Of a DNA stretch of 64,000 bases, positions 36,233 through 45,313 are shown in pieces. The position numbers were made by a program, and so were the translations under genes. The notes beneath the pieces were generated by a model. The model saw nothing but the letters and a program-made list of their open reading frames with translations. It searched no databases and was not told the origin of the DNA. The number at the start of each line of letters is the position of its first letter. Positions within the stretch are counted from its first letter, which is position 1. Origin of the DNA: Micrococcaceae bacterium Sec5.1. Its GTDB lineage: Bacteria > Actinomycetota > Actinomycetes > Actinomycetales > Micrococcaceae. The stretch spans positions 2,294,001-2,358,000 of the forward strand of contig CP143430.1 in the NCBI GenBank assembly GCA_039636795.1, in the 5' to 3' direction.

Positions 36233-37516
36233 TTACGGTGCTGCCAGCGCGATGTTCATATTCTCAGGCGTGAGCAGGCTGGAAACGGGGACGCTGGAGG
36301 GGATCTCCGGGCTGTTGGTGTCAAGGACCAGGTCGCTTGAAACGGTTGGAACCCGCACAGGAACCTGGGCGGGTACCTCCCGGCCTTCCTTAATCTTGAT
36401 CCCGGCAGTGACGCCAAACCGGCCGAACCAGACGTGGCTGCTCGCGAGCCAGGACTTGGGCGTGATTCCAGCGTCCTTCGCCTGCTTGACCATGGTGAGC
36501 CACGAGTAGTTCATCACGTCGCTCAGAAAGGCCGGCGGTGTCTTGCGATCGTCGATGTAGGGCTTCAGGAAGTCGTCGGTGGTGTAGTCGTAGATGACTG
36601 CCGCGGGCTCCTGTCCCGAGGCCAGAAGGGCGTTCGCAGCCTGCGCCGCGCCTTGCGCTGTCCACTGGGTGAAGCCCTCCGTGGTCTGGGTCCAGCCTGC
36701 ACCGTCGAGGACCTTTTTCAGGCAGGGCTGCCATTCTGCGGCGTTGCTGTTGCCGGGGATGCCGGTGTAGAGCGCGTAGGACTTGCCGTTCCCCAATTCC
36801 TTCACCAGGGCCTGGGCGCCCTCGGTGTAGAGCTCGCAAAGGGCCAGTGGGACCTGGGCTGACACGGACGATGCTGCGTCACCTGGGAGCGGGGTGTTCA
36901 CTGTAACAACGGTGATCCCTGCCTGCTTGGCCTGCTGCAGCGCGGACGCGATGGCTCCACCAAAGACCGGGTCGGTCACGATGATGTCGACCTTCTGGGC
37001 GATAAGGCTGCGCAGGTTCGCCAGTACCGCGGCGACGTCGCCGTTGGCGTTGTTATAGACGATCTTCTTGACCTGCGGATAGGCCAACGCCTGAGCCGTG
37101 GCTTCGCCGCGGAAAATGTTGCCCCACGCGTTGCTGCTTTGCATCGCCAGGGCAACAGTCAGCGTACCGTGTCCGGTGTCGCAGGAACCCTGTTGCAGGC
37201 AGGTTTTGAATAGTGCATTTTGCTCGGGTGTGAGTGGCTTTGAGGCAGCTGCCATGGCGTCTGCCGCAACCGGGTCCAGATCGGAAACGGGGATGTCGGT
37301 CAGGAAGGTCTTCTTGATCGTGGCCGCGAGGGCCTGCTGGTCGACGCTTTGGGCGGTGATGTCATCGCCGGAAGCGGTCGCAGGCGCGCTGGAACCGCCG
37401 GAGGACCCCGTCGTAGAGCAGGCTGCCAACGACGCTGCCAGCAGGAACGCTGACAGCAGTTGAGCAACCGATCGGTTCTTGTGTGGCCCTGAGCGGGCCG
37501 GGGATGTCACGTTCAT
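36233..37516 (-). CDS. Sugar-binding lipoprotein of ABC importer, copy 1
   Basis: A 427-residue periplasmic-binding protein of the ribose/xylose type. A basic N-terminus, hydrophobic segment and lipobox LAAC (Cys33) mark a lipoprotein. The core shows KIVYNNANGDVAAVLANLRSLIAQKVDIIVTDP and GITVVTVNTPLPGDA, typical of type I sugar-binding folds, but about 90 residues precede the core, longer than usual. A TCLQQGSC pair and further Cys in LALCELY and WQPCLKK are conserved between copies. Third of three tandem copies in transcription order. The ligand is probably a sugar or sugar acid. Confidence 0.92.
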   Translation of the reverse strand: MNVTSPARSGPHKNRSVAQLLSAFLLAASLAACSTTGSSGGSSAPATASGDDITAQSVDQQALAATIKKTFLTDIPVSDLDPVAADAMAAASKPLTPEQNALFKTCLQQGSCDTGHGTLTVALAMQSSNAWGNIFRGEATAQALAYPQVKKIVYNNANGDVAAVLANLRSLIAQKVDIIVTDPVFGGAIASALQQAKQAGITVVTVNTPLPGDAASSVSAQVPLALCELYTEGAQALVKELGNGKSYALYTGIPGNSNAAEWQPCLKKVLDGAGWTQTTEGFTQWTAQGAAQAANALLASGQEPAAVIYDYTTDDFLKPYIDDRKTPPAFLSDVMNYSWLTMVKQAKDAGITPKSWLASSHVWFGRFGVTAGIKIKEGREVPAQVPVRVPTVSSDLVLDTNSPEIPSSVPVSSLLTPENMNIALAAP

Positions 37517-37554
37517 TTAGTGTAACTCCTCAGTGGATGGGTAGCGGCGCACAT
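37513..37554 (-). CDS. Possible 13-codon leader ORF of binding protein 1
   Basis: An ATG after AAAGGC opens a 13-codon frame whose TGA overlaps the lipoprotein ATG (ATGA). The lipoprotein's own GGAG site lies inside it. A similar leader exists before copy 3 but is not closed before copy 2. Real translation is unproven. Confidence 0.3.
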   Translation of the reverse strand: MCAATHPLRSYTK

Positions 37555-37652
37555 GGATTTGCCTTTGATGTGGGCGCCGATGACAGGCTGTGACAAACGG
37601 GCAAGCCCTGGCGACACGCAAGAGATGCGTGGTGAAAGCTGCTTGCCAAGGC

Positions 37653-37681
37653 CCGCGGGTCCCGGAGAGTGGAACCCGCGG
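37653..37681 (-). terminator. Hairpin after binding protein 2
   Basis: CCGCGGGT (37653-37660) pairs with ACCCGCGG (37674-37681) just past the stop of copy 2. A similar hairpin follows copy 3, so each repeat unit is a gene plus its own 3' hairpin. Confidence 0.6.
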
Positions 37682-37701
37682 CTTTGTGAGGCCGAATCTG
37701 C

Positions 37702-38985
37702 TTATGGTGCTGCCAGTGCGAGGTTCATCTGCTCGGGCGTGAGCAGGCTGGAAGCGGGAACACGGGAAGGGATTTCAGGGCTGTTGATGTCCATAACCGA
37801 ATCGGTTGTGACAACCGGTACCCGAACGGGCACCTCAGCGGGAACCTGCTGGCCTTCCCTGATCTTGATTCCGGCCGTGACGCCGAAGCGGGGGAACCAG
37901 ACGTGGCTGCTTGCCAGCCAGGACTTCGGGCTGATACCGGCATCCTTCGCCTGCTGAACCGCCGTGAACCATGAGTGGGTCATCACGTCGCTAAGGAAGG
38001 CCGGGGGTGTCTTGCGATCGGCAATATAGGGCTTCAGGAAGTCATCGGTCGTGTCGTCATAGATGATGGCGTCAGGCTGCTGACCCGATGCGAGAAGGGC
38101 GTTGGCAGCCTGCGCTGCGCCTTGCGCTGTCCACTGGGTGAAGCCCTCCGTGATCTGGGTCCAGCCGGCCCCTTCGAGGACCTTCTTTGCGCACGGCTGC
38201 CATGCTGCGGCGTTGCTGTTGCCGGGGATGCCGGTGTACAGCGCGTAGGTCTTGTTGTTGCCAAGCTGTTTCACCAACGTCTGGGCGCCCTCGGTATACA
38301 GGTCGCACAGCGCCAGCGGGATCTGTGCAGACACCGAGGACGTAACATCCCCGGGGAGCGGGGTGTTATATGTGACGACTGTCACTCCCGCCTGCTTGGC
38401 CTGCTGCAGCGCGGACGCGATGGCTCCACCGAAGACCGGGTCGGTCACGATGATGTCCACCTTCTGGGCCACCAGGCTTCGCAGGTTCGCCAGCACCGCC
38501 GCGACATCGCCGTTGGCGTTGTTGTAGACGATTTTCTTCACCTGCGGGTACGCGAGTGCCTGGGCTGTGGCTTCGCCGCGCATGATGCTGGCGAAGGAGT
38601 TGCTGTTCTCTAGTGCGATGGCAACGGTCAGGGAGCCGCGACCGGTGTCGCAGGAGCTCTGTTGCAGGCAGGTTTTGAACAGTGCATTTTGCTCGGGTGT
38701 GAGTGGCTTTGAGGCAGCTGCCATGGTGTCGGCCACTACCGGGTCCAGATCGGAAACGGGGATGTCGGTCAGGAAGGTCTTCTTGATCGTGGCCGTGAGA
38801 GCCTGCTGGTCGACGCTTTGGGCGGTGATGTCATCGCCGGAAGCGGTCGCAGGCGCGTTTGAACCGCCGGATGACCCGGTCGTGGAGCAGGCTGCCAACG
38901 ACGCTGCCAGCAGGAACGCTGACAGCAGTTGAAGGCCCGGTCTGTTCTTGTGCGGCCTTGGGCGGGATGGAAATGTCTTTTTCAT
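37702..38985 (-). CDS. Sugar-binding lipoprotein of ABC importer, copy 2
   Basis: 427 residues with LAAC lipobox at Cys33. It is closely similar to copies 1 and 3 along the whole length, including the unusual N-terminal segment, VSDLDPVVADTMAAAS and the conserved Cys positions (TCLQQSSC, LALCDLY, WQPCAKK). Differences are concentrated in surface-like or ligand-lobe stretches (ENSNSFASIMRGE against QSSNAWGNIFRGE in copy 1; VTYNTPLPGDVTS). GGAG before the ATG. Middle unit of the tandem array; probably binds a related but not identical ligand. Confidence 0.92.
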   Translation of the reverse strand: MKKTFPSRPRPHKNRPGLQLLSAFLLAASLAACSTTGSSGGSNAPATASGDDITAQSVDQQALTATIKKTFLTDIPVSDLDPVVADTMAAASKPLTPEQNALFKTCLQQSSCDTGRGSLTVAIALENSNSFASIMRGEATAQALAYPQVKKIVYNNANGDVAAVLANLRSLVAQKVDIIVTDPVFGGAIASALQQAKQAGVTVVTYNTPLPGDVTSSVSAQIPLALCDLYTEGAQTLVKQLGNNKTYALYTGIPGNSNAAAWQPCAKKVLEGAGWTQITEGFTQWTAQGAAQAANALLASGQQPDAIIYDDTTDDFLKPYIADRKTPPAFLSDVMTHSWFTAVQQAKDAGISPKSWLASSHVWFPRFGVTAGIKIREGQQVPAEVPVRVPVVTTDSVMDINSPEIPSRVPASSLLTPEQMNLALAAP

Positions 38986-39185
38986 CGATGTATCTCCTCA
39001 GTGGATGGATGGGGGCGCCCACAGTTCTCCTTCGATGGGGTGCCCGGGGACAATTTGTGATATGCAGGCAGGCTTCGGAAAAGCCTGGGCAGGCAGTGAT
39101 AGCGCGTTTGGGGCATTCCGCGTGGTGCGGTCTCAGCGGCGTGAATCCTCGGCTGCGGAGGAAGCGCAGAGTGATGATCCCCAAA

Positions 39186-39218
39186 GCCGCGGGTTCCGGA
39201 TTGGATGGGGCCCGCGGC
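39186..39218 (-). terminator. Hairpin after binding protein 3
   Basis: GCCGCGGG (from 39186) pairs with CCCGCGGC (to 39218), with further C-G and G-U pairs inside, about 20 bp after the stop of copy 3. No T-run; it may limit read-through to copies 2 and 1 or stabilise the mRNA. Confidence 0.6.
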
Positions 39219-39238
39219 TTATGTGAGGAAGACGATGC

Positions 39239-40525
39239 TTAGGGAGCTGCCAGCGCGAGGTTCATTTGCTCGGGTGTGAGCAGGCTCGATACGGGGATAC
39301 TGGAGGGGATGTCCGCACTGTTGGTGTCGAGCACTGAGTCAGTCGCCACGGAGGGCACACGCACGGGGACCTTGGCTGGGATCTGCTGACCTTCCTTGAT
39401 CTTGATACCGGCGGTGACTCCGAATCGGCCGAACCAGACATGGCTGCTGGCGAGCCAGGAGGTCACCTTGGTACCGGACTGTTTGGCCTGCTGGACGAGT
39501 GAAAGCCAGGAGTGGTTCATGACGTCGCTCAAGAAGACGGGTGGAGTCCTGCCCTCGCTGATGTAGGGCTTCGCGAAATCGTCGGTGGTGTAGTCATAGA
39601 TGATCGCTGCTGGTTCCTGGCCGGAGGCCAGGAGGGCGTTTGCCGCTTGCGCTGCGCCCTGAGGAGTCCATTGAGTGAAACCCTCGGTGACTTGGGTCCA
39701 GCCGGCATCGTCAAGGACCTTCTTTGCGCATGGTTGCCATGCCGAAGCGCTGCTGTTACCTGGGATGCCCGTGTAGAGCGCGTAGGACTTGTTGTTCCCC
39801 AATTCCTTCACCAGGGCTTGGGTGCCCTCGGTGTAGAGGTCGCAGAGCGACAGCGGGACCTGGGCGGACACGGAGGAGGCCGCGTCGTCCGGGAGCTCGC
39901 TGTTTACCGTGACCACCGTGATTCCTGCCTGCTTGGCCTGCTGAAGCGCGGACGCGATTGCGCCACCGAAAACCGGGTCGGTAACGATGATGTCAACTCT
40001 TTGCGCGATCAGACTCCGCAGATTCGCCAGTACGGCCGCGACGTCGCCGTTGGCGTTGTTGTAGACGATCTTCTTGACTTGCGGATAGGCCAGCGCCTGC
40101 GCCGTGGCTTCACCGCGGAAGACGCTGACCCAAGGATTTGCGTTCTGCATCGCCAGGGCCACCGTCAGGGACCCGTGGCCGGTGTCGCAGGAGCCCTGCT
40201 GGAGGCAGCTTTTGAACAGTTCATTTTGCTCAGGCGTAAATGACCGGGAAGCGGCGGCCATGGCATCTGCCACCACGGGGTTCAGATCGGAAATGGGAAT
40301 GTCGGTGAGGAAGGTCTTTTTGATTGTGGCCGAGAGTGCCTGCTGGTCCACACTCTGCGCGGTGATGTCATCGCCGGACGCGGCCCCGGTGGTGCCCGAG
40401 CCGCCTGACGGGCCCGTCGTCGTCGAGCAGCCGTCCAGCAAGGCCGCCAGCAGAAACACTGCCAGCAGCTGAAGAACCGAGCGGTTCTTATTGGGCCCTG
40501 TGCGGGCCCGGGGTGCCATTCTCAT
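39239..40525 (-). CDS. Sugar-binding lipoprotein of ABC importer, copy 3
   Basis: 428 residues; basic start and hydrophobic segment ending in a variant lipobox LDGC (Cys33). Core as in copies 1 and 2; distinct patches at QNANPWVSVFRGE and VNSELPDDA. It is the promoter-proximal copy: palindrome site 8 lies in the 557-bp divergent region between it and the permease gene. GAGGAG before the ATG. It is likely the best expressed binding protein, and the unit from which the other two could have arisen. Confidence 0.92.
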   Translation of the reverse strand: MRMAPRARTGPNKNRSVLQLLAVFLLAALLDGCSTTTGPSGGSGTTGAASGDDITAQSVDQQALSATIKKTFLTDIPISDLNPVVADAMAAASRSFTPEQNELFKSCLQQGSCDTGHGSLTVALAMQNANPWVSVFRGEATAQALAYPQVKKIVYNNANGDVAAVLANLRSLIAQRVDIIVTDPVFGGAIASALQQAKQAGITVVTVNSELPDDAASSVSAQVPLSLCDLYTEGTQALVKELGNNKSYALYTGIPGNSSASAWQPCAKKVLDDAGWTQVTEGFTQWTPQGAAQAANALLASGQEPAAIIYDYTTDDFAKPYISEGRTPPVFLSDVMNHSWLSLVQQAKQSGTKVTSWLASSHVWFGRFGVTAGIKIKEGQQIPAKVPVRVPSVATDSVLDTNSADIPSSIPVSSLLTPEQMNLALAAP

Positions 40526-40566
40526 CGAAGTAACTCCTCATCGGGATGTTTGGTGGGTGCGCCCAT
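40522..40566 (-). CDS. Possible 14-codon leader ORF of binding protein 3
   Basis: AAAGGAGAG, then ATG and 14 codons (MGAPTKHPDEELLR), with TGA overlapping the lipoprotein ATG. The SD and first codons lie in the loop and arm of a GGGCGCCCAT / ATGGGCGC hairpin, so start access could be structure-dependent. No proof of translation. Confidence 0.35.
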   Translation of the reverse strand: MGAPTKHPDEELLR

Positions 40567-40744
40567 GGCTCTCCTTTGATATGGGCGCCCAAGAATTAGC
40601 GAGCTGGGACGGATGGCAAAGCTTTTGAGCCTCCGCTCAAGGTCATGAAGCTTGTAGAGCCGCGCTGCAGTGGCCAGAAGTCGGCTTTATCGCCATCTCC
40701 ACATGGACAGGAACGGCTTTGTGTTCTTGCTCACGCTTGAAGAA

Positions 40745-40763
40745 TATCTCGTAATGTGGGATA
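40745..40763. promoter_or_regulatory. Regulon palindrome, site 8
   Basis: TATCTC-GTAATGT-GGGATA between binding protein 3 (minus) and the permease (plus). Minus strand: TTGACA-N18-TATTCT. The 320 bases from the site to the permease start contain no credible gene. Confidence 0.8.
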
Positions 40764-41082
40764 GTGTCAATCAATCGGAATCGGCTCCTACGTGGACGAA
40801 GCGGAGGGGCCGGAAGCCGTAATCCCTGGTTTGGCCGGGGGTGGATGACTATTTCAAGGGCAGGAGTGCCTGACCGCCCATCGGCGGGAAAGTCTCCTGC
40901 CTTGCGCAGCGCATGAGCAAAACCGCTTGTGACCTACAACACGTTCGCGTTAGGTGGAGGAAAATGCAGCCAATCCGCGCGAACCAATCCTTCGGTCGCT
41001 CTGGCCGAAACTTCAGTGAAGCAATGCTGCTTCTGACCCGGAGGTTCAAAGAAGTGTTGAAAACCCTGCGGAGGTATCCGCG

Positions 41083-42141
41083 ATGACTACAGATGTGACA
41101 CGGAACGGCCCGACCTACATTCCGCCGGCCGCCTCCCAAAACCGGCTGACGGACTTGAAGTACCGATTTCCGGCGCGATATCTGGCCAGCTGGGGCGCAC
41201 TGCTCCTGCTGCTGCTTTTTGCATTGGTGATTGCCCCCGCCAGCCTGGGTGGGAATTCAGTCCGGGTCGTCAGTGCCCTCGCGGGTGTTCTCGCTTTGGC
41301 AGCAATGGGGCAGATGCTTGTCGTGATGTTGGGCGCAATCGATCTTTCGGTCTCTGCCGTGGTTGCTGCCTCGGCCGGAATAGTAGTCCACTACGGTGTG
41401 CCGGGAGCAAACCTGTGGCTCGTCATTCCCGCAGCCCTTGTGCTGTCCATGTTTATAGGCATCGTCAACGGCTTCTTTATCTGCGTTCTTCGACTCAACT
41501 CGATCATCGTCACACTGGCTACCTACGGAATTGTCACGGGCGGGATGCTTCTGTGGACCGGTGTGTCTTTCTCGCTGACTGGGGAAGCGCCGGAGCAGCT
41601 GCAGCAATTTGCGCAGTGGTCCCTCCTGAACATCAACATGTGCTTCATAGCGGCGCTCATTGTCGGTTTGATCCTTGCTGCTGTTCTCTCCTACACCCGT
41701 GCGGGGCGCAGGGTCGCCCAGGTCGGATCGAATCCTCGGGCAGCGACCGCCCTCGGCGTGCGGGTTGCCCTGGTACAGATGAGCACATTCGCCGCCGTCG
41801 GCCTTCTCTACGGAATCGCCGGTGTGCTGATTGCCGGCTTCATTGGAACGCCGGACATCTCCATCGGCGCACCCTACCAACTCGCGACGGTGACGGCCGT
41901 GGCTATCGCCGGGCTCACCTTCAGTGGCGGCCCAACCAGCGTCGCAAGCCTGCTCGTATCCTGCGTCTTCCTGCAGTTGCTGGATCAGGCACTTGTTGTG
42001 GCCGGGTTCCCCACGGGCGCGCGAATTATGATTCAGGGCTTCACCCTTGTCGTCGCAGTGGCGGCGATCACCATCAGCCAATACGGCCTCGCCGGAATCC
42101 GGCGGATTGCAGCGCTGCAGCTGGGAAGGCCACTGAAATGA
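41083..42141 (+). CDS. ABC sugar importer permease
   Basis: A 352-residue BPD_transp_2 (RbsC/XylH-like) permease. After a 35-residue cytoplasmic N-terminus come about ten membrane segments. It contains MLGAIDLSVSAVVAASAG, the family's GxxDLSVG motif, and an EAA-like loop GSNPRAATALGVRVALVQ. GGAGG nine bases before the ATG. The stop overlaps the start of the fused ATPase-permease gene (ATGA), so the two are translationally coupled. It should pair with the C-terminal membrane domain of the next protein to form the channel. Confidence 0.94.
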   Translation: MTTDVTRNGPTYIPPAASQNRLTDLKYRFPARYLASWGALLLLLLFALVIAPASLGGNSVRVVSALAGVLALAAMGQMLVVMLGAIDLSVSAVVAASAGIVVHYGVPGANLWLVIPAALVLSMFIGIVNGFFICVLRLNSIIVTLATYGIVTGGMLLWTGVSFSLTGEAPEQLQQFAQWSLLNINMCFIAALIVGLILAAVLSYTRAGRRVAQVGSNPRAATALGVRVALVQMSTFAAVGLLYGIAGVLIAGFIGTPDISIGAPYQLATVTAVAIAGLTFSGGPTSVASLLVSCVFLQLLDQALVVAGFPTGARIMIQGFTLVVAVAAITISQYGLAGIRRIAALQLGRPLK

Positions 42142-44720
42142 CGAGTCAACTCACGCCGCCGCCGTCGCGAAGGACCAAAGGAGAACATGTAGTGGAAAAA
42201 ATCATGGACGTGGGGACTACACAAGCCGGCTCTGTGCCTGCGGAGACTGACTCGAAGGAGCCAGCCGTCGTCCTCGCGGGAGTGTCCAAGTCGTACCCGG
42301 GCGTGAAGGCCCTCAGCGACGTCAACTTCGACTGCCGGCCAGGAGAAGTCCATGCACTCGTGGGAGAAAATGGCTCCGGGAAGTCCACGCTTATCAAGAT
42401 CGCATCGGGCGTCCTTACCCATGACACTGGCGAAGTCACGATCGGAGGCCAAGCACTGGCCGGCGGATCGGTGAAACGCGCCCGCAAACTCGGGCTGATG
42501 ACTGCGTACCAGGACACCTCATTGGTTGAGGAACTTACCGTCGCCGACAACATCGCGCTATCCTTCAACGCCATCGGCGAGCCGCGTCCGGTGGATCTGG
42601 ACCGCCTTCTTGCCCGCTATGACCTGCCTTTCAAGCCCACGGACCTCGTCGGCGCGCTGGGCCCAGGCGCACGCCAGCTCCTCGAAGTCGCGAGGGCCAT
42701 GAGCCACCAGCCACGCGTCCTGATGCTCGATGAACCGACAGCGGCCCTGGACATGCAGTACGCGGCACACCTGGAGGGGCTGATCCGTCAGTCCCGCGAC
42801 GAGGGAGTCGCCATCGTTTACGTCAGTCACCGGCTCGAAGAGGTCCGCCGCCTCGCCGACAGGCTCACCGTCCTCCGTGACGGAGTGATCCAGGGAACCT
42901 GGAGTGGCCGAAACTGGGAAGTGGATGAAATAGTCGAAGTCATGGTCGGCGCGCCAACCGATCTCGAGTTTCCCACGCGGACGCCGTCCAAAGCGCAGGG
43001 TGACAGGCTCGAGGTCCGGGATCTGGCCGGGCAGGGGTACGGCCCCGTGTCCATCAGCGTCCGTCCAGGCGAGATCGTCGGCGTCGCAGGAGCAGAAGGC
43101 AACGGACAACGCGCCCTCCTGCGAGGCCTCATCGGAGAAAAGCGCACCTCCGGAGAGATCCTCGTCGACGGCAAGCACGTTGGACGGAGCGGTCCATCAG
43201 CCGCTTTAGATGCCGGGATCAGTTTCCAAAGCGGAGATCGCGCCGTGGAGTCTGTCTACAGCGAACTGTCCGTTATGGAAAACGCTACTGCGCAGCTGGG
43301 TCCTGAAAGCGGCCCATTCGGTCTCGCCTTGCCGGGCCACTTGCGGGCGGCTTTCAGTAAGGTTTCGAAGCAGCTCGGCATCGTGGCAGCATCGCCCTAC
43401 CAGCCCATCAGCGGCCTATCCGGGGGTAATCAGCAGAAAGCAGTCCTGGCCAGGCCAGCTCTGCGGCCCCCCAAAGTCCTGATAGTCGATGAACCGACTC
43501 AAGGTGTCGACGCGCGGGCCCGCATGGACATCTACCGCGTCCTGTCCAGTGCAGCCGAGGAAGGAATGGCCGTACTCGTAAATTCCTCAGACTCTGCTGA
43601 ACTGGCAGGGCTGTGCGACAGGGTCTACGTTATGTCACGGGGCAAGGTGGTCCAGGAAATCGCCAGTCCGATGACCGAGTCCGCCATCGTCCGTGGCTTT
43701 GTCAGTGCAGCTGACGTCGACCAAAGCCACGTCGATCAAGTGCCAAGCGACGCGGGGCTCATGTCCCGACTCATCGCACGCGCCACCTCAAATTTCCCCA
43801 TAGTTGTTCTGTTGCTGCTGACTGCAATAGTGGCGGGATATGCAGGCAGCCAATCGCCCTTTTTCTGGACCGGGCCCAACCTGGCGAACATGCTGATCAT
43901 CGCCCTTCCACTAGCCTTCGTCGCCCTCGGACAGCAGTTCACCATGCTTTCGAGAGGCTTCGACCTATCTATCGGGTCAACAATAAGTCTTACCGTAGTC
44001 TTGGTCTCCATGACGCTACCGGACTTAAGTACCGCGTCGCTGCTGGCAACGATTCCATTGCTTCTTCTCGTCGCGGCGGCCATCGGCGGTTTCAACGCAG
44101 TGCTGATTGGCTGGCTCAAAATCAACGCCGTGGTCGCCACTATCGCCACCATGGGCATTGTCCAGGGAATTGCAATCATCCTGCGCCCAGCCCCGGGTGG
44201 TGTCATTGCGCCCGACCTCGGAACAGCAGTCAGCCTCGGAATTGCATTCCTGCCGGCCCCCTTTATCGGCCTGATCGTGCTGACAATCGCACTGGAACTC
44301 TGGCTATTCCGCAGCCGTACGGGGCTGGCAGTGCGAGCTGCTGGCTTCAATCCCGAAGCAAGTCGTAGGATCGGGCGGCAAGTCGGCGTCATTCGGGCCG
44401 TCGGACTTCTCGTGTGTGCTCTCGGCGCAGTCGTCGGTGGCGTGCTCCTGGCATCCCAGACAGGCATCGGCTCCAACGCCGTCGGAGCTACCTACTCTCT
44501 TCCCGCGTTCGCCGCAGTGTTCCTGGGAGGGGCAGTTATGACCGGCGGCAGGGGCTCGTTCGTCGGCGCCCTTCTGGGTGCCGTGTTCCTCTCGCTGCTC
44601 GACAATGTCACCCCGCTGCTGAACATCCCAAATGCGACCGAGCAAGTCATTTACGGCATCATCCTGCTCGTTGCAGTGTCGGGTTACACGGTGGCCCAGC
44701 GGGTACGAACCCGCAAATGA
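42138..44720 (+). CDS. Fused sugar ABC ATPase (two NBDs) and permease
   Basis: An 860-residue single ORF. Residues about 40-270: first nucleotide-binding domain with Walker A GENGSGKST, Walker B LMLDEPTAAL and a degenerate signature LGPGARQ. About 285-515: second NBD with a degenerate Walker A (GAEGNGQRA), a clear signature LSGGNQQK and Walker B LIVDEPTQGVD, as in RbsA/MglA. About 535-860: a complete RbsC-like permease with SRGFDLSIGS and an FNPEASRRIGRQVG loop. RbsA and RbsC are normally separate proteins. No stop or frameshift exists at the junction. The start may instead be a GTG at 42192 with AAAGGAG upstream. Confidence 0.93.
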   Translation: MTSQLTPPPSRRTKGEHVVEKIMDVGTTQAGSVPAETDSKEPAVVLAGVSKSYPGVKALSDVNFDCRPGEVHALVGENGSGKSTLIKIASGVLTHDTGEVTIGGQALAGGSVKRARKLGLMTAYQDTSLVEELTVADNIALSFNAIGEPRPVDLDRLLARYDLPFKPTDLVGALGPGARQLLEVARAMSHQPRVLMLDEPTAALDMQYAAHLEGLIRQSRDEGVAIVYVSHRLEEVRRLADRLTVLRDGVIQGTWSGRNWEVDEIVEVMVGAPTDLEFPTRTPSKAQGDRLEVRDLAGQGYGPVSISVRPGEIVGVAGAEGNGQRALLRGLIGEKRTSGEILVDGKHVGRSGPSAALDAGISFQSGDRAVESVYSELSVMENATAQLGPESGPFGLALPGHLRAAFSKVSKQLGIVAASPYQPISGLSGGNQQKAVLARPALRPPKVLIVDEPTQGVDARARMDIYRVLSSAAEEGMAVLVNSSDSAELAGLCDRVYVMSRGKVVQEIASPMTESAIVRGFVSAADVDQSHVDQVPSDAGLMSRLIARATSNFPIVVLLLLTAIVAGYAGSQSPFFWTGPNLANMLIIALPLAFVALGQQFTMLSRGFDLSIGSTISLTVVLVSMTLPDLSTASLLATIPLLLLVAAAIGGFNAVLIGWLKINAVVATIATMGIVQGIAIILRPAPGGVIAPDLGTAVSLGIAFLPAPFIGLIVLTIALELWLFRSRTGLAVRAAGFNPEASRRIGRQVGVIRAVGLLVCALGAVVGGVLLASQTGIGSNAVGATYSLPAFAAVFLGGAVMTGGRGSFVGALLGAVFLSLLDNVTPLLNIPNATEQVIYGIILLVAVSGYTVAQRVRTRK

Positions 44721-44793
44721 GGTAGCTATCCATCAGTGCCAACCCATTTGAATCATCTCTCCAACAAACCTGCTGACCAGAAGGAGCCTGATA

Positions 44794-45201
44794 TTGCGTG
44801 CAAGACAGGAAATTGTTGACCTGCTGACCGAGTACTACGCCGAAATGGAGACTAACGACTCCGTCCGGTATGGCGAGTACTTCGCGGACGACATAACTTT
44901 GACCTTCGCTCCCGCGCCGACGATCACCGGTCGCGATGCGGCGCTCACCGCGATGTCGGGGCTGCTGGGTCGGGTGCAATCCCTGCACCACGATCTGGTC
45001 AACGTGTGGGAGGAAGATGAAGGCGCCGTTATCTTCGAATCCCTAGGGGTTTGGCATCTCCATGACGGAAGGAGCGTATCGATCAAGGCATGTTCCGTCT
45101 TCAAGGTGGAAGAAGGGAAGTTCACGGATCAGCGAATCTATGTCGACAACTCGCCCCTTTTCGCGCTGCTCGATGAACCAGTAGCGACAACCCAGTCATA
45201 G
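44794..45201 (+). CDS. SnoaL/NTF2-like protein
   Basis: A 135-residue alpha+beta barrel protein. The early IVDLLTEYYAEMETNDSVRYGEYFADDITLTF, ITGRDAALTAM and C-terminal ACSVFKVEEGKFTDQRIYVD are typical of the NTF2-like/SnoaL fold, which hosts small isomerases, dehydratases and binding proteins. I chose a TTG start with AAGGAG upstream. It follows the ABC fusion gene by 73 bp on the same strand and is probably in the same transcript. It could act on the imported compound; no catalytic assignment is possible. Confidence 0.85.
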   Translation: MRARQEIVDLLTEYYAEMETNDSVRYGEYFADDITLTFAPAPTITGRDAALTAMSGLLGRVQSLHHDLVNVWEEDEGAVIFESLGVWHLHDGRSVSIKACSVFKVEEGKFTDQRIYVDNSPLFALLDEPVATTQS

Positions 45202-45313
45202 TGACGGACCACTCCGTCACTCCCTGGACGCGGGTAGAACTATGGCACCGGAACCCATGCCTTCCGCTTCACCCTTAGTGGCCGCCTCACCGGCCCTCTG
45301 GTTCAGAAGCAGA

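Noticed and set aside
39022..39184. Leader ORF before binding-protein copy 2
   Set aside because: The leader begins with GTG and does not close before the lipoprotein start, so unlike copies 1 and 3 it is not a small ORF.
36233..40525. Tandem repeats as a CRISPR or other array
   Set aside because: The repeat unit is a full binding-protein gene of about 1.5 kb; no short regularly spaced repeats exist anywhere in the window.
41415..42137. Upstream part of a very long open frame (about 1100 codons) leading into the fused ATPase-permease
   Set aside because: It overlaps the permease gene in another frame and reads as arginine-rich shadow text; the real start is at 42138 or 42192.
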